A stretch of 64,000 bases of DNA from Lachnospiraceae bacterium (GTDB lineage Bacteria; Bacillota; Clostridia; Lachnospirales; Lachnospiraceae). The position numbers and the translations under genes are program-made. Location of the stretch: the NCBI GenBank assembly GCA_021202465.1, contig JAJQCZ010000035.1, positions 40,447 through 104,446 on the forward strand, given 5' to 3'. Below, piece by piece: positions 55,599 to 63,204 of this stretch. The notes below the pieces were generated by a model. It was not told the origin of the DNA. It saw only the letters and a list, made by a program, of their open reading frames with translations, and made no database searches. Positions within the stretch are counted from its first letter, which is position 1. Every line of letters starts with the position of its first letter.

Positions 55599-56510
55599 TT
55601 ACAACTCATGCTCAAATGTTTTATAGTCGATTTGGAAGTAATCCAGATATGCCTTGAATCGATCCTGCGCAGTCAGGCAGGTATCCCGAAGATAACCCTT
55701 TTCGTCCGGCCAGCTGGACAGACCGCGATAATAAAACATTTTCAAATCATCCTCAATGATAAAAGGTACGATCTCGTTACGCAGACACTCCTTAAACATA
55801 ATCAGCCGACCAACACGACCATTCCCGTCCTGAAAAGGGTGAATGCTTTCAAAACGATAATGGAAGTCCAAAATTTCATCCAGAGACTTCGCTCTCACAG
55901 CATTGTAACCAGATAATAGCTCCTGCATGGCCTCAGAGACTTTCTCCGGAGCGCAGGTTCCCTTACCGGCAACCTCATTGGGAAGCCGCTTATAATCGCC
56001 AACTGCAAACCAGTCCCTGCGGCTGTCACTGGTGCCGGACTTCAGCATAAAGTGAAGCTGCTTAATCATCTTTTCAGACAACATGAGATGAGCCTGGTCA
56101 ATCATCGTATCGATACAGCGGAAATGATTTACAGTCTCCACAATATCGTCCACATTCAGGTTGCCTTCTTCTGAACCAACGGTATTCGTCTCATAGATAT
56201 ATCGGGTCTGATCGTGTGTCAGCCTGCTTCCTTCTATGTGGTTAGAGTTGTAGGTCAGGTCAATTTGGATTTTGTGGTAAATGCCTCCCTTTACCTTGCT
56301 TTGCTTTTCGCTTTTCAAACGATCCATCAGCGTTTTGGGCTTACTCGTATGGACATTTGATCTTAAGGGCTTTTCGGCGGTATCAGGAATGTTCCATGTT
56401 TTTCCTGTCAGGAATGCACCTGGGACTCGCCCCCTGGCACAGTAATTCCGCACGCTTCTTTCGGACATGTTCCACTTCTTCGCCACTTCTGTAACAGAAA
56501 GATAGTTCAT
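55599..56510 (-). CDS. Fic AMP-transferase with N-terminal HTH and inhibitory motif
   Basis: 303 residues from the ATG at 56510. Residues 1-50 form a MerR/excisionase-like HTH (YLSVTEVAKKWNMSERSVRN). The Fic fold follows with the complete active site HPFQDGNGRVGRL (His catalyst, phosphate-binding loop). Upstream of it, SNHIEGSRLT fits the S/TxxxE(G/N) inhibitory motif in the N-terminal position typical of class II Fic proteins, so activity should be self-restrained. Target protein unknown. Unlike the remnant at 46 kb, this copy is intact. Repeated TTATCGGCAA boxes upstream suggest self-regulation. Confidence 0.9.
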   Translation of the reverse strand: MNYLSVTEVAKKWNMSERSVRNYCARGRVPGAFLTGKTWNIPDTAEKPLRSNVHTSKPKTLMDRLKSEKQSKVKGGIYHKIQIDLTYNSNHIEGSRLTHDQTRYIYETNTVGSEEGNLNVDDIVETVNHFRCIDTMIDQAHLMLSEKMIKQLHFMLKSGTSDSRRDWFAVGDYKRLPNEVAGKGTCAPEKVSEAMQELLSGYNAVRAKSLDEILDFHYRFESIHPFQDGNGRVGRLIMFKECLRNEIVPFIIEDDLKMFYYRGLSSWPDEKGYLRDTCLTAQDRFKAYLDYFQIDYKTFEHEL

Positions 56511-56540
56511 TCCCCTCACCTCACACCATAGTATATCACA

Positions 56541-56604
56541 TTATCGGCAAGATTACAGCAGAAACACAACCATAGATTGCAGAGTTTTTTGCCGTTATCG
56601 GCAA
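56541..56604 (-). promoter_or_regulatory. Repeated operator boxes upstream of the Fic gene
   Basis: TTGCCG-TTAT-CGGCAA (56589-56604) is a perfect 6-bp-arm palindrome. TTATCGGCAA recurs at 56541-56550, next to a candidate -10 (TATACT). Confidence 0.6.
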
Positions 56605-56718
56605 CACGCAGAAAGAAAGCCATTGCAATCCCAGGCCATACATGAGAGATCACTATGGCTTTCAATGAAGCTCTTATTTTTTTGCTCGACAGCACGCAGA
56701 ACCGGACTCTCCGGCGCC

Positions 56719-57798
56719 TCAGACTACCCAGCAGTCCTCCTCGGTCAAAGTCCGCGAAAAGAGCCTGCCGCGGTTCGCCTCGTCCTTCGCCTGCTGGTAC
56801 TTGAAGATCATCGTATTCCCTTCCTTCCCGAGGATTTCCACCTTCCCGTTGACATTGGACATGGCATAACGGAAGCACTTGGCGTTCCCATCCAGCTGCC
56901 GTTTGGCGCCCTCCACAATATCGTACGCCCGCAGAAGCGGCACCTGGAACTGATTCTTTACGCCGGATACAGGCCGGCACTGGAACAGGTAGTAGGGAAC
57001 GATCCCCGCCGCGCTGAGCCTTTTAAACAGCTCCGCCAGCGTATCGGAGTCGCTGTTCACGCCGTTCAGGAGCACCGACTGGTTCTTCACGACCACACCG
57101 CGCTGTCTCAGCATTTTCACTGCCTTCACGGACGCAAGCGTCAGCTCCCGGGGATGATTGAACTGCGTGATCACATACAGCTGCTTCTTCTCCCCATAAC
57201 GCTCAAAGAGCTCCAGAAGTTCAGGATCCTCCGTAATCCGCTGCGGCAGCACCACGGGAATTTTAGTCCCAAAGCGGATATAATTCAGATGATCGATGGA
57301 AGTCAGCGCGGCCAGGTATCGCTCCAGCTTCGCGTTGTCCATCATCAGCGAATCTCCACCGGAAACCAGGACATTGGTGATCTCCTGATGCTCTTTAATA
57401 TGGGAAAAAATAGCCTCGAGATCCTCCGCGGTCTCCGTATTCTTTGTCCCCACCATCCGCTTGCGGAAGCAGTAGCGGCAGTACATGGCGCACTGGTTTG
57501 TGGAAAGGATCAGAACGGTCTGCGGGTATTTATGCTGCATGCCCTGCATCACCGTGTTGGAATTCTCCCCGCTGGTATCAAATGTCCCGCCCCGGGCCAT
57601 CTCCCCGACGGAAGGAACGCTCATCCTGCGAATGGGATCGTCAGGATCCGCCGGATCGATCAGTGACAGATAATAGTCCGGAATCGACATGGGGTAACGG
57701 TCAGCCACCGCGCGTACTTCCTCCGTTTCCAAAGGAATATACCGGCTCAGGTCATCGACCGATGTGATGGTGCTGTCTGGGTTGATTTTGTACGTCAT
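56719..57798 (-). CDS. KamA-family radical-SAM aminomutase, substrate uncertain
   Basis: 359 residues from the ATG at 57798, after AAGGAGGAG. The radical-SAM motif is CAMYCRYCFRKR. PLP-lysine candidates and GGDS (VLVSGGDSLMM) match the lysine 2,3-aminomutase family. Where lysine 2,3-aminomutase has Asp in QCDLS, this protein has QCRPVSG. The later Asp-containing PTFVVDAPGG is replaced by RYAMSNVNGK. Loss of both lysine-binding Asp and gain of Arg point away from lysine and toward an acidic substrate such as glutamate. It is about 55 residues shorter than typical lysine aminomutases. It stands alone. Confidence 0.82.
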   Translation of the reverse strand: MTYKINPDSTITSVDDLSRYIPLETEEVRAVADRYPMSIPDYYLSLIDPADPDDPIRRMSVPSVGEMARGGTFDTSGENSNTVMQGMQHKYPQTVLILSTNQCAMYCRYCFRKRMVGTKNTETAEDLEAIFSHIKEHQEITNVLVSGGDSLMMDNAKLERYLAALTSIDHLNYIRFGTKIPVVLPQRITEDPELLELFERYGEKKQLYVITQFNHPRELTLASVKAVKMLRQRGVVVKNQSVLLNGVNSDSDTLAELFKRLSAAGIVPYYLFQCRPVSGVKNQFQVPLLRAYDIVEGAKRQLDGNAKCFRYAMSNVNGKVEILGKEGNTMIFKYQQAKDEANRGRLFSRTLTEEDCWVV

Positions 57799-57820
57799 AA
57801 ACCTCACTCCTCCTTAAAAT

Positions 57821-57943
57821 AGTAAACGACTTTATGCCGTTTACTTTTGCGCCGATCGCGGGCTGCGCAAGCAGCCATTCTCTGCGCGATCGTGTGCATT
57901 ATTTTTATAGTGAACGACAAATATTATTGTCGTTCACTATAAA
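57821..57943. repeat. Cluster of three stem-loops between kamA-like and helicase genes
   Basis: (1) AGTAAACG/CGTTTACT at 57821-57845. (2) GATCGCG/CGCGATC at 57854-57891, enclosing GGCTGC-GCAA-GCAGCC. (3) A perfect 17-bp inverted repeat, TTTATAGTGAACGACAA and its complement, at 57904-57943 around 6 bases. No gene is present. It may be a dispersed palindromic element or a structured RNA. Confidence 0.6.
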
Positions 57944-58064
57944 TACGGAGAGCATCCCCCACATGGCTTTCCGAACGATGACGAACGGCAAAAGTATTTC
58001 CCGTTCATGATATCCCTGCATCCGTGAACATACGTCTCCAGCCTGCCCTGCGCACAGATGCAAG

Positions 58065-58108
58065 AGACCCGGAGCGACAAAAAGGATTTGTCTCCCCGGG
58101 TCTCTTTT
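58065..58108. terminator. Hairpin downstream of the helicase
   Basis: AGACCCGG-N3-GACAAA / TTTGTC-N3-CCGGGTCT. The T run is better on the plus strand, though the nearest upstream gene is the minus-strand helicase. Confidence 0.6.
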
Positions 58109-58199
58109 ATAATAGCATGTTGGATATATCAATAAAAGAAATTTTTTATTTTAAAACTATTAAATTTTACACAAATTTGTCTGTCTCACCCTTCGTGCG

Positions 58200-61097
58200 T
58201 CAACTCCCGCGCATCCGGTCTGTCTGCGCAGAAAATGTCTCTGCATTCTCCCACTCATAACCCATCTGGTCATAAAAGCGTCGTTTTCCGATGGTCCGGT
58301 TGCATCCTTTTCCATTTGGCTTATAGTTCGTACACCCGAGGAAATAACCAGTTGTCCGCCCCGATTTCGCGACCAGATATCCATCCTGGCAGCAATCGCA
58401 TTTCTGGATGGAGAGCTTCCCGGCCCGCAGATCGTTGGTCATGAAACCGCACAGCTCCGGTTCGTTCGTGCAAAGATAAAGTCTGAGACCGTAAGCCCGC
58501 TTGTATTTCAGCTGCATCGGATAGCCGCACAGGGGGCAGGTCTTGCGGGGAAGCCGCACGCCGTCCTCTTCGTTCCAGTCCCCCTTCAGCTGCACATTCC
58601 GGTAATCCCGCTTCAGTTCCAAAAGGAATTCCGACGGATTCTGTTCCGGGGCAATGAAAAACACGCGATTTTTCGTCCGGGTCATCGCCACATAGAACAG
58701 CCGCCGTTCCTCCGCATAGTTCATCGAATGGTCGCCCCGGATGACGAAGGCCAGAACCGGATCGTCCTCGATCCTGGAGGGAAATCCGTAGGTGTCATTC
58801 TTGCCGTTCACCACGATGACATCGTCGTAGCCGAGGCCCTTGGAGGAATGCGCCGTCATAAAGGTGATATCCAGCTGCGGATAGCGCACGCTTTTCAGCC
58901 GGCTTCCCCGGTTGATATATTCGAAGAGACCCGAGCGCGCCAGCTTCTCCCCGTCGAACCCGAAGCGCCCCAGCAGAAGAATATTTCCCGGCTCCCGCCC
59001 CTCCCGCTTCTTATACTCCAGCAGCTGCCCCAGCGCCGTCTCGACCGTGCGGGCGATGGCATAGTTCTCGCCGCTGCGCCAGTTACCGTTTGGCCGCTTT
59101 AAGGTGCTGTCGTATGTGTAGATCAGCACCGGGTCCTCGATATGCCGGGGCGAGATCAGGCGTTTGCGGATCTGTGCGTCATTTTTCTGAATAAAGTTCC
59201 CGGCGATGTCGATCACCTCCTGCGAATTGCGGTAGGTACGGGTGATCTTCAGCATCTTCGCATAGCCCATTTTTTCCTCAAACTTTGTAAACAATGTGAT
59301 ATCCGAGCCGCTGAAGGCATAGATGGATTGCCAGTCATCCCCCACCGCGACGATCTTCGCGCCGGTCACATCCGCCAGCGCCCGCGTAAAATCAAACCGC
59401 TGCCGCGAAATGTCCTGATACTCGTCCACGATAACATATTTGAAATCCGGCTTCTGCACCGCCTCCTTCGCCTCCCGGAGGATCCGCGCCGATTCGTTGA
59501 TCATATCCTCAAAATCCACCGCCCGGTTTTCCTTCAGCCAGCGCGCATACTCCAGATAGCACTCCTCGCAGATTTCCAGAAACAGCCTGCTGCGAACATT
59601 TTCCGTCGCGCGCTCCATGCGCGCAAAGTCTTCCGCCGTGTACCCGTTCACCTTAAAATTGGAGATAAAGCGGCACAGAAGGCTGACCAGCTTACGAATG
59701 TAGCGGTTCTCTTCCCCGGTCACCAGCTTCTCCAGCACCTCCCGGTTCGATCGCGGCGTCAGGACAAATCCCGCGGCCTCCAGCTCCTCCTGCAGGTGCT
59801 CCTGCAGCGTCCTGCCATCCCGGTAACTCGAGAAGGTATAGATCAGCACTGTACCGTGCTGCCGATGCAGGCGCACCTTGTCATTGACCGCCTCCCGGTA
59901 GCGCGCCAGCTCCTCCTGACTGTAGCGGTTGTTTTCCCCATCCTGGGAAATGCCGAAATGTTCGATATACGCAGTCCTTCCCTCCTGGGAAATGATGAAA
60001 TCCGGCGTATAGGGTTTTCTGCTTCCGGGAAGATTATATGGATAGATCGGCTCATACTCATATTCAATGCGGTTCAGATAGAGGAAATTGGCGATCTCCA
60101 CCTCCTGGCCGGAGCGGAGCACCTCGCTCTGGATTGTTACCCGCTTCCTGGTCCGCGCGTCAACCACCTCGCGCCGGAAATCCTCCAGGTCGCTGCGCAT
60201 GGTCGTGTAATTCGCCCGCGCAATATGATTGAAGAAGGCATTGAGATCGTCCCCTTCATAGGGCGCGTCAAAATACGTGCCGAAAAACAGGATCAGCCGA
60301 TTCACCATCCGCTCATTCTGCATCACGGAATTGCGGAAATAGTCGCGGATAACATAGTAGATGCGAGTGTGATCCACGATATTCCGCGTCTCCTCCGGGG
60401 CATTCCTGTGCAGGATCGCATTGCCCGTGGAGTGAAAGGTCGCAATGGGACACTCAATGCCCAGATCCCCCTGAATCCTCTCACGCAGCTCCCGCACCGC
60501 CTTATTCGTGAAGGAAACCACCAGAATCTGCGAAGGATCTACGCCCTTCCGTTCCACCAGATACTTTACCTTCGCCGCCACCGTCGTGGTCTTCCCCGCA
60601 CCAGCCCCGGCAATCACCAGACAGTAGTCCTCATCCGTCAGAATCACCTGCCGCTGGTCCTCATCCAGAACGATCGCCGGATCAACCTCCTGAAGGATGT
60701 GATCCAGATACTCCTTCTCGTCCTCCATGGATTTCGCCACAAAGGCTTCGTTGTGCCGCTCCACCTCCGCGTCAATCTGCGAACAGAATGCCAGCGCCGC
60801 CCGCACCTCGCTCTCCGGCCTTCCGTTCTTCGCGCAGAACACATCCAGCACACCGCTCTTCTCCAGCGTCTCAAAGAGCTTCCCGGTCTCCGCGAAGGCC
60901 TGCAGCCGATCCGCGTAATCGCTGCGCGCAATATAGCGGGACTCTCCCAGAAGCTCCTCCATATCATGCTGAAAGGCAAACAGGCGAAGCAGGTCCTCAT
61001 TGGGCGGAATAACCGGGACAGACGGAGACGACACGGCGCCCTGCGAGGGCCGCGCTGCCCTTTTTCTTCTGTGAAATAACCTGCTCAGGAATCCCAT
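58200..61097 (-). CDS. UvrD/HelD-type superfamily I helicase with nuclease-like insertion and Zn ribbons
   Basis: 965 residues. The N-terminal helical region is about 1-140. Motif I is AGAGAGKTTT (about 165) and Ia is VVSFTNKAV. A long insertion at about 320-440 has a PD-(D/E)XK-like pattern: EVEIANFLYLNRIEYEYEPI, then YTPDFIISQEGRTAYIEHFG. Then come motif II VDEYQD, motif III VGDDWQSIYAF, motif IV ITRTYRNSQ, motif V TAHSSKGLGYDDVIV and motif VI FYVAMTRTK. The tail has topoisomerase-type Zn ribbons (CPLCGYPM...C...C and CDCCQDGYLV...GCTNY...C). It is likely a DNA-repair helicase; nuclease activity of the insertion is inference. Confidence 0.9.
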   Translation of the reverse strand: MGFLSRLFHRRKRAARPSQGAVSSPSVPVIPPNEDLLRLFAFQHDMEELLGESRYIARSDYADRLQAFAETGKLFETLEKSGVLDVFCAKNGRPESEVRAALAFCSQIDAEVERHNEAFVAKSMEDEKEYLDHILQEVDPAIVLDEDQRQVILTDEDYCLVIAGAGAGKTTTVAAKVKYLVERKGVDPSQILVVSFTNKAVRELRERIQGDLGIECPIATFHSTGNAILHRNAPEETRNIVDHTRIYYVIRDYFRNSVMQNERMVNRLILFFGTYFDAPYEGDDLNAFFNHIARANYTTMRSDLEDFRREVVDARTRKRVTIQSEVLRSGQEVEIANFLYLNRIEYEYEPIYPYNLPGSRKPYTPDFIISQEGRTAYIEHFGISQDGENNRYSQEELARYREAVNDKVRLHRQHGTVLIYTFSSYRDGRTLQEHLQEELEAAGFVLTPRSNREVLEKLVTGEENRYIRKLVSLLCRFISNFKVNGYTAEDFARMERATENVRSRLFLEICEECYLEYARWLKENRAVDFEDMINESARILREAKEAVQKPDFKYVIVDEYQDISRQRFDFTRALADVTGAKIVAVGDDWQSIYAFSGSDITLFTKFEEKMGYAKMLKITRTYRNSQEVIDIAGNFIQKNDAQIRKRLISPRHIEDPVLIYTYDSTLKRPNGNWRSGENYAIARTVETALGQLLEYKKREGREPGNILLLGRFGFDGEKLARSGLFEYINRGSRLKSVRYPQLDITFMTAHSSKGLGYDDVIVVNGKNDTYGFPSRIEDDPVLAFVIRGDHSMNYAEERRLFYVAMTRTKNRVFFIAPEQNPSEFLLELKRDYRNVQLKGDWNEEDGVRLPRKTCPLCGYPMQLKYKRAYGLRLYLCTNEPELCGFMTNDLRAGKLSIQKCDCCQDGYLVAKSGRTTGYFLGCTNYKPNGKGCNRTIGKRRFYDQMGYEWENAETFSAQTDRMRGS

Positions 61098-61167
61098 GAA
61101 TGATTACCCCGTCTGTACCAAAAATGCGTAAAACTATTATACGCGATAATATTTCCTGTCACAAGCA

Positions 61168-61199
61168 GAAAAAACCGGCCTTCCTTCGAAGACCGGTTT
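61168..61199 (-). terminator. Terminator of tRNA-Trp
   Basis: AAACCGGTCTTC against GAAGGCCGGTTT (one G-T) with a following T6 on the minus strand, seven bases past the tRNA 3' end. Confidence 0.85.
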
Positions 61200-61205
61200 C
61201 TGTCG

Positions 61206-61276
61206 CAGGGGCAGTAAGAGTCGAACTCACATTGACGGTTTTGGAGACCGCTGTTCTACCATTGAACTATGCCCCT
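61206..61276 (-). tRNA. tRNA-Trp (CCA anticodon)
   Basis: A 71-base cloverleaf: acceptor AGGGGCA/TGCCCCT, D stem GTTC/GAAC with loop AATGGTA, anticodon loop CTCCAAA (anticodon CCA), T-loop GTTCGACTC. The discriminator base is G; CCA is not encoded. Confidence 0.97.
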
Positions 61277-61292
61277 AAAGACCTGCCCGATT

Positions 61293-61321
61293 ATGATAAC
61301 ACAATGGAAAACATCTGTCAA
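61293..61321 (-). promoter_or_regulatory. Promoter of tRNA-Trp
   Basis: TTGACA (61321-61316), 17 bases, TATCAT (61298-61293), about 17 bases before the tRNA 5' end. Confidence 0.75.
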
Positions 61322-61412
61322 CCGAAACTTTATCCCGGCCCCGCCTTCCGGACAGACAGATTCTGTCATCGAAATGGCTATTGGACGGCAAATAATTTGT
61401 TTCGCTTCTCTC

Positions 61413-61441
61413 TTGACTTCTCCGGCTCTTCCAAGGATAAT
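61413..61441 (+). promoter_or_regulatory. Promoter of sdaAB-sdaAA
   Basis: TTGACT (61413-61418), 17 bases, GATAAT (61436-61441), 75 bases before the sdaAB start. Confidence 0.65.
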
Positions 61442-61516
61442 GGAGCAAACAGAGGGGACAGGCGCGGGCAGAAAACGCGCGCCGAAAAATACAATCGAAG
61501 AAAGGGCAACGCTCCG

Positions 61517-62185
61517 ATGAACATTTTCGAGATTCTGGGGCCGGTGATGGTAGGGCCCTCCAGTTCCCATACAGCGGGCGCCGTCCGTATCGGCCTGATC
61601 ACGCGGCGACTTCTGGCACAGCGGCCGGTCCGGGCGCGGATCGGCATGTACGGTTCCTTTCTGGCCACCGGCCGGGGGCACGGCACAGACCGCGCCCTTG
61701 TAGCCGGTCTGCTGGGCATGCTCCCCGACGACATGCGGATTCCGGACAGCTTCGAGCTGGCCAGAGAAGAAGGGCTTGACTTCACCATCGCGGAGGTTTC
61801 CCTGCGGGACGCCCATCCCAACTCGGCTCTGATCGAGGTGGAAGGAGAAGCCGGGCGGAAGCTCTGCGTCCAGGCCTCCTCCCTGGGAGGCGGGCGGATT
61901 CTGGTAAACCGTCTGGACGACATCGATGTGAACTGCACCTGCGAGACACCGACACTGATCGTCCACAACATGGACCAGCCGGGCCACGTGGCGACCGTGA
62001 CCGCGCTGCTCTCCGACTGTGCGGTCAATATCGCCCGCATGTCCCTGTACCGGGACCATCGCGGCGGCCGGGCTGTCATGGTGGTCGAGACCGATCAGTC
62101 CATTCCCGCCGACGCCCTGCGGCAGATGGAACACATGGACGGCGTGATCAAGGTGACCTATATCGACGTGGGAGGTGCATTCTGA
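61517..62185 (+). CDS. sdaAB: L-serine dehydratase, iron-sulfur, beta subunit
   Basis: 222 residues from MNIFEILGPVMVGPSSSHTA, the conserved family N-end. The first domain holds the SSSHTAGAVRIG substrate loop and HGTDRALVAGLLGM. The last ~75 residues are an ACT domain (IVHNMDQPGHVATVTALLSD). With the alpha subunit it converts L-serine to pyruvate and ammonia through an oxygen-sensitive [4Fe-4S] cluster. The alpha gene starts one base after its stop, so the two are coupled. Confidence 0.95.
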   Translation: MNIFEILGPVMVGPSSSHTAGAVRIGLITRRLLAQRPVRARIGMYGSFLATGRGHGTDRALVAGLLGMLPDDMRIPDSFELAREEGLDFTIAEVSLRDAHPNSALIEVEGEAGRKLCVQASSLGGGRILVNRLDDIDVNCTCETPTLIVHNMDQPGHVATVTALLSDCAVNIARMSLYRDHRGGRAVMVVETDQSIPADALRQMEHMDGVIKVTYIDVGGAF

Positions 62186-62186
62186 G

Positions 62187-63056
62187 ATGGCATTTGAAAG
62201 TATCGAAGAGATCGTACGGCAATGTGAAGAGACACAGATTCCCTTCTGGGAGGCTGTCCTCCGGGACGATATGAACGAGAGAAATGTATCCCGCGAGGAT
62301 TCCCTGCACCAGATGCGCAGTCTCTGGACAACGATGCGGCAATCAGCCGCCTCCTACGATGAACATCTGCATTCCCACAGCGGTCTGGTCGGCGGCGACG
62401 GCGGCCGGATGCAGCGCTATACAGCGGAGAACGAACCTCTCAGCGGTCCCTTTATGGGAAAGGTGATTGCCGCCGCCCTGCAGATGGGAGAATCCAATGC
62501 CTGTATGAGACGCATCGTGGCCGCTCCCACCGCCGGCGCCTGCGGTGTTCTCCCCGCGGTCCTCGTTCCCCTGTGGGAGGAAGGTCGTGCGGAGGAAGAG
62601 AGCCTTATAGAAGCCCTCTATACAGCAGCGGGCATCGGCCAGGTCGTCGCCCTCCGCGCCTCCATCGCCGGCGCCTCCGGCGGCTGTCAGGCGGAGATCG
62701 GCACCGCCAGCGCCATGGCGGCTGGGGCTCTGGTTCACCTCCGGGGCGGCCATCCCCGGCAGATCGCGCATGCCGCGGCCATGGCCTTAAAGAACCTCCT
62801 CGGTCTGGTCTGCGATCCCGTAGCCGGTCTGGTCGAGGTTCCCTGTGTCAAGCGAAATGTCGTCGGCGCCGTCAACGCCCTCGCCGCGGCCGACATGGCT
62901 CTGGCCGGAATCGAGAGCCGTATTCCGCCGGATCAGGTCTTTGACGCCATGCGGGAGGTCGGCGACCGGATGGCGGCCGAGCTCAAGGAAACCGGCGCCG
63001 GCGGCCTGGCCGCCAGTCCCGCGGGAAAAGAGATCGCGGAACGGCTGCGCGCATAG
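62187..63056 (+). CDS. sdaAA: L-serine dehydratase, iron-sulfur, alpha subunit
   Basis: 289 residues from MAFESIEEI; GGGAGGTG lies upstream of the ATG at 62187. Conserved segments are SLHQMRSLW, HSGLVGGDGGRMQRY, AAPTAGACGVLPAVL, AGASGGCQAEIG and GLVCDPVAGLVEVPCVKRN. The Cys in GACGV, GGCQ and CDP...VPC are the cluster-ligand positions of the family. Length is normal. It works as a complex with the preceding beta subunit. Confidence 0.95.
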   Translation: MAFESIEEIVRQCEETQIPFWEAVLRDDMNERNVSREDSLHQMRSLWTTMRQSAASYDEHLHSHSGLVGGDGGRMQRYTAENEPLSGPFMGKVIAAALQMGESNACMRRIVAAPTAGACGVLPAVLVPLWEEGRAEEESLIEALYTAAGIGQVVALRASIAGASGGCQAEIGTASAMAAGALVHLRGGHPRQIAHAAAMALKNLLGLVCDPVAGLVEVPCVKRNVVGAVNALAAADMALAGIESRIPPDQVFDAMREVGDRMAAELKETGAGGLAASPAGKEIAERLRA

Positions 63057-63147
63057 ACGGTATCCGGGTCGGATCTCCTCCCGCCTCCGGGTCATACACT
63101 CTGCAGGATTCCGTATGGAATGTATTGACAAACGCCCCTCCGTATGT

Positions 63148-63159
63148 CAAAATATAGTG
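63148..63159. promoter_or_regulatory. NrdR-box-like site upstream of nrdD
   Basis: CAAAATATAGTG matches the NrdR core CWATATATWGTG in 11 of 12 positions and overlaps the probable -10 of the promoter that starts TTGACA at 63125. Only one box is evident, while NrdR usually uses two. Confidence 0.55.
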
Positions 63160-63204
63160 GCTGGCGCATCATGCGACCGCTAAATCTAGTAGGAGGGATC
63201 TGTT

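Noticed and set aside
59142-61079. 645-codon plus-strand open frame opposite the helicase
   Set aside because: Composition is low in conserved motifs, it mirrors the helicase codons, and no start signal is present.
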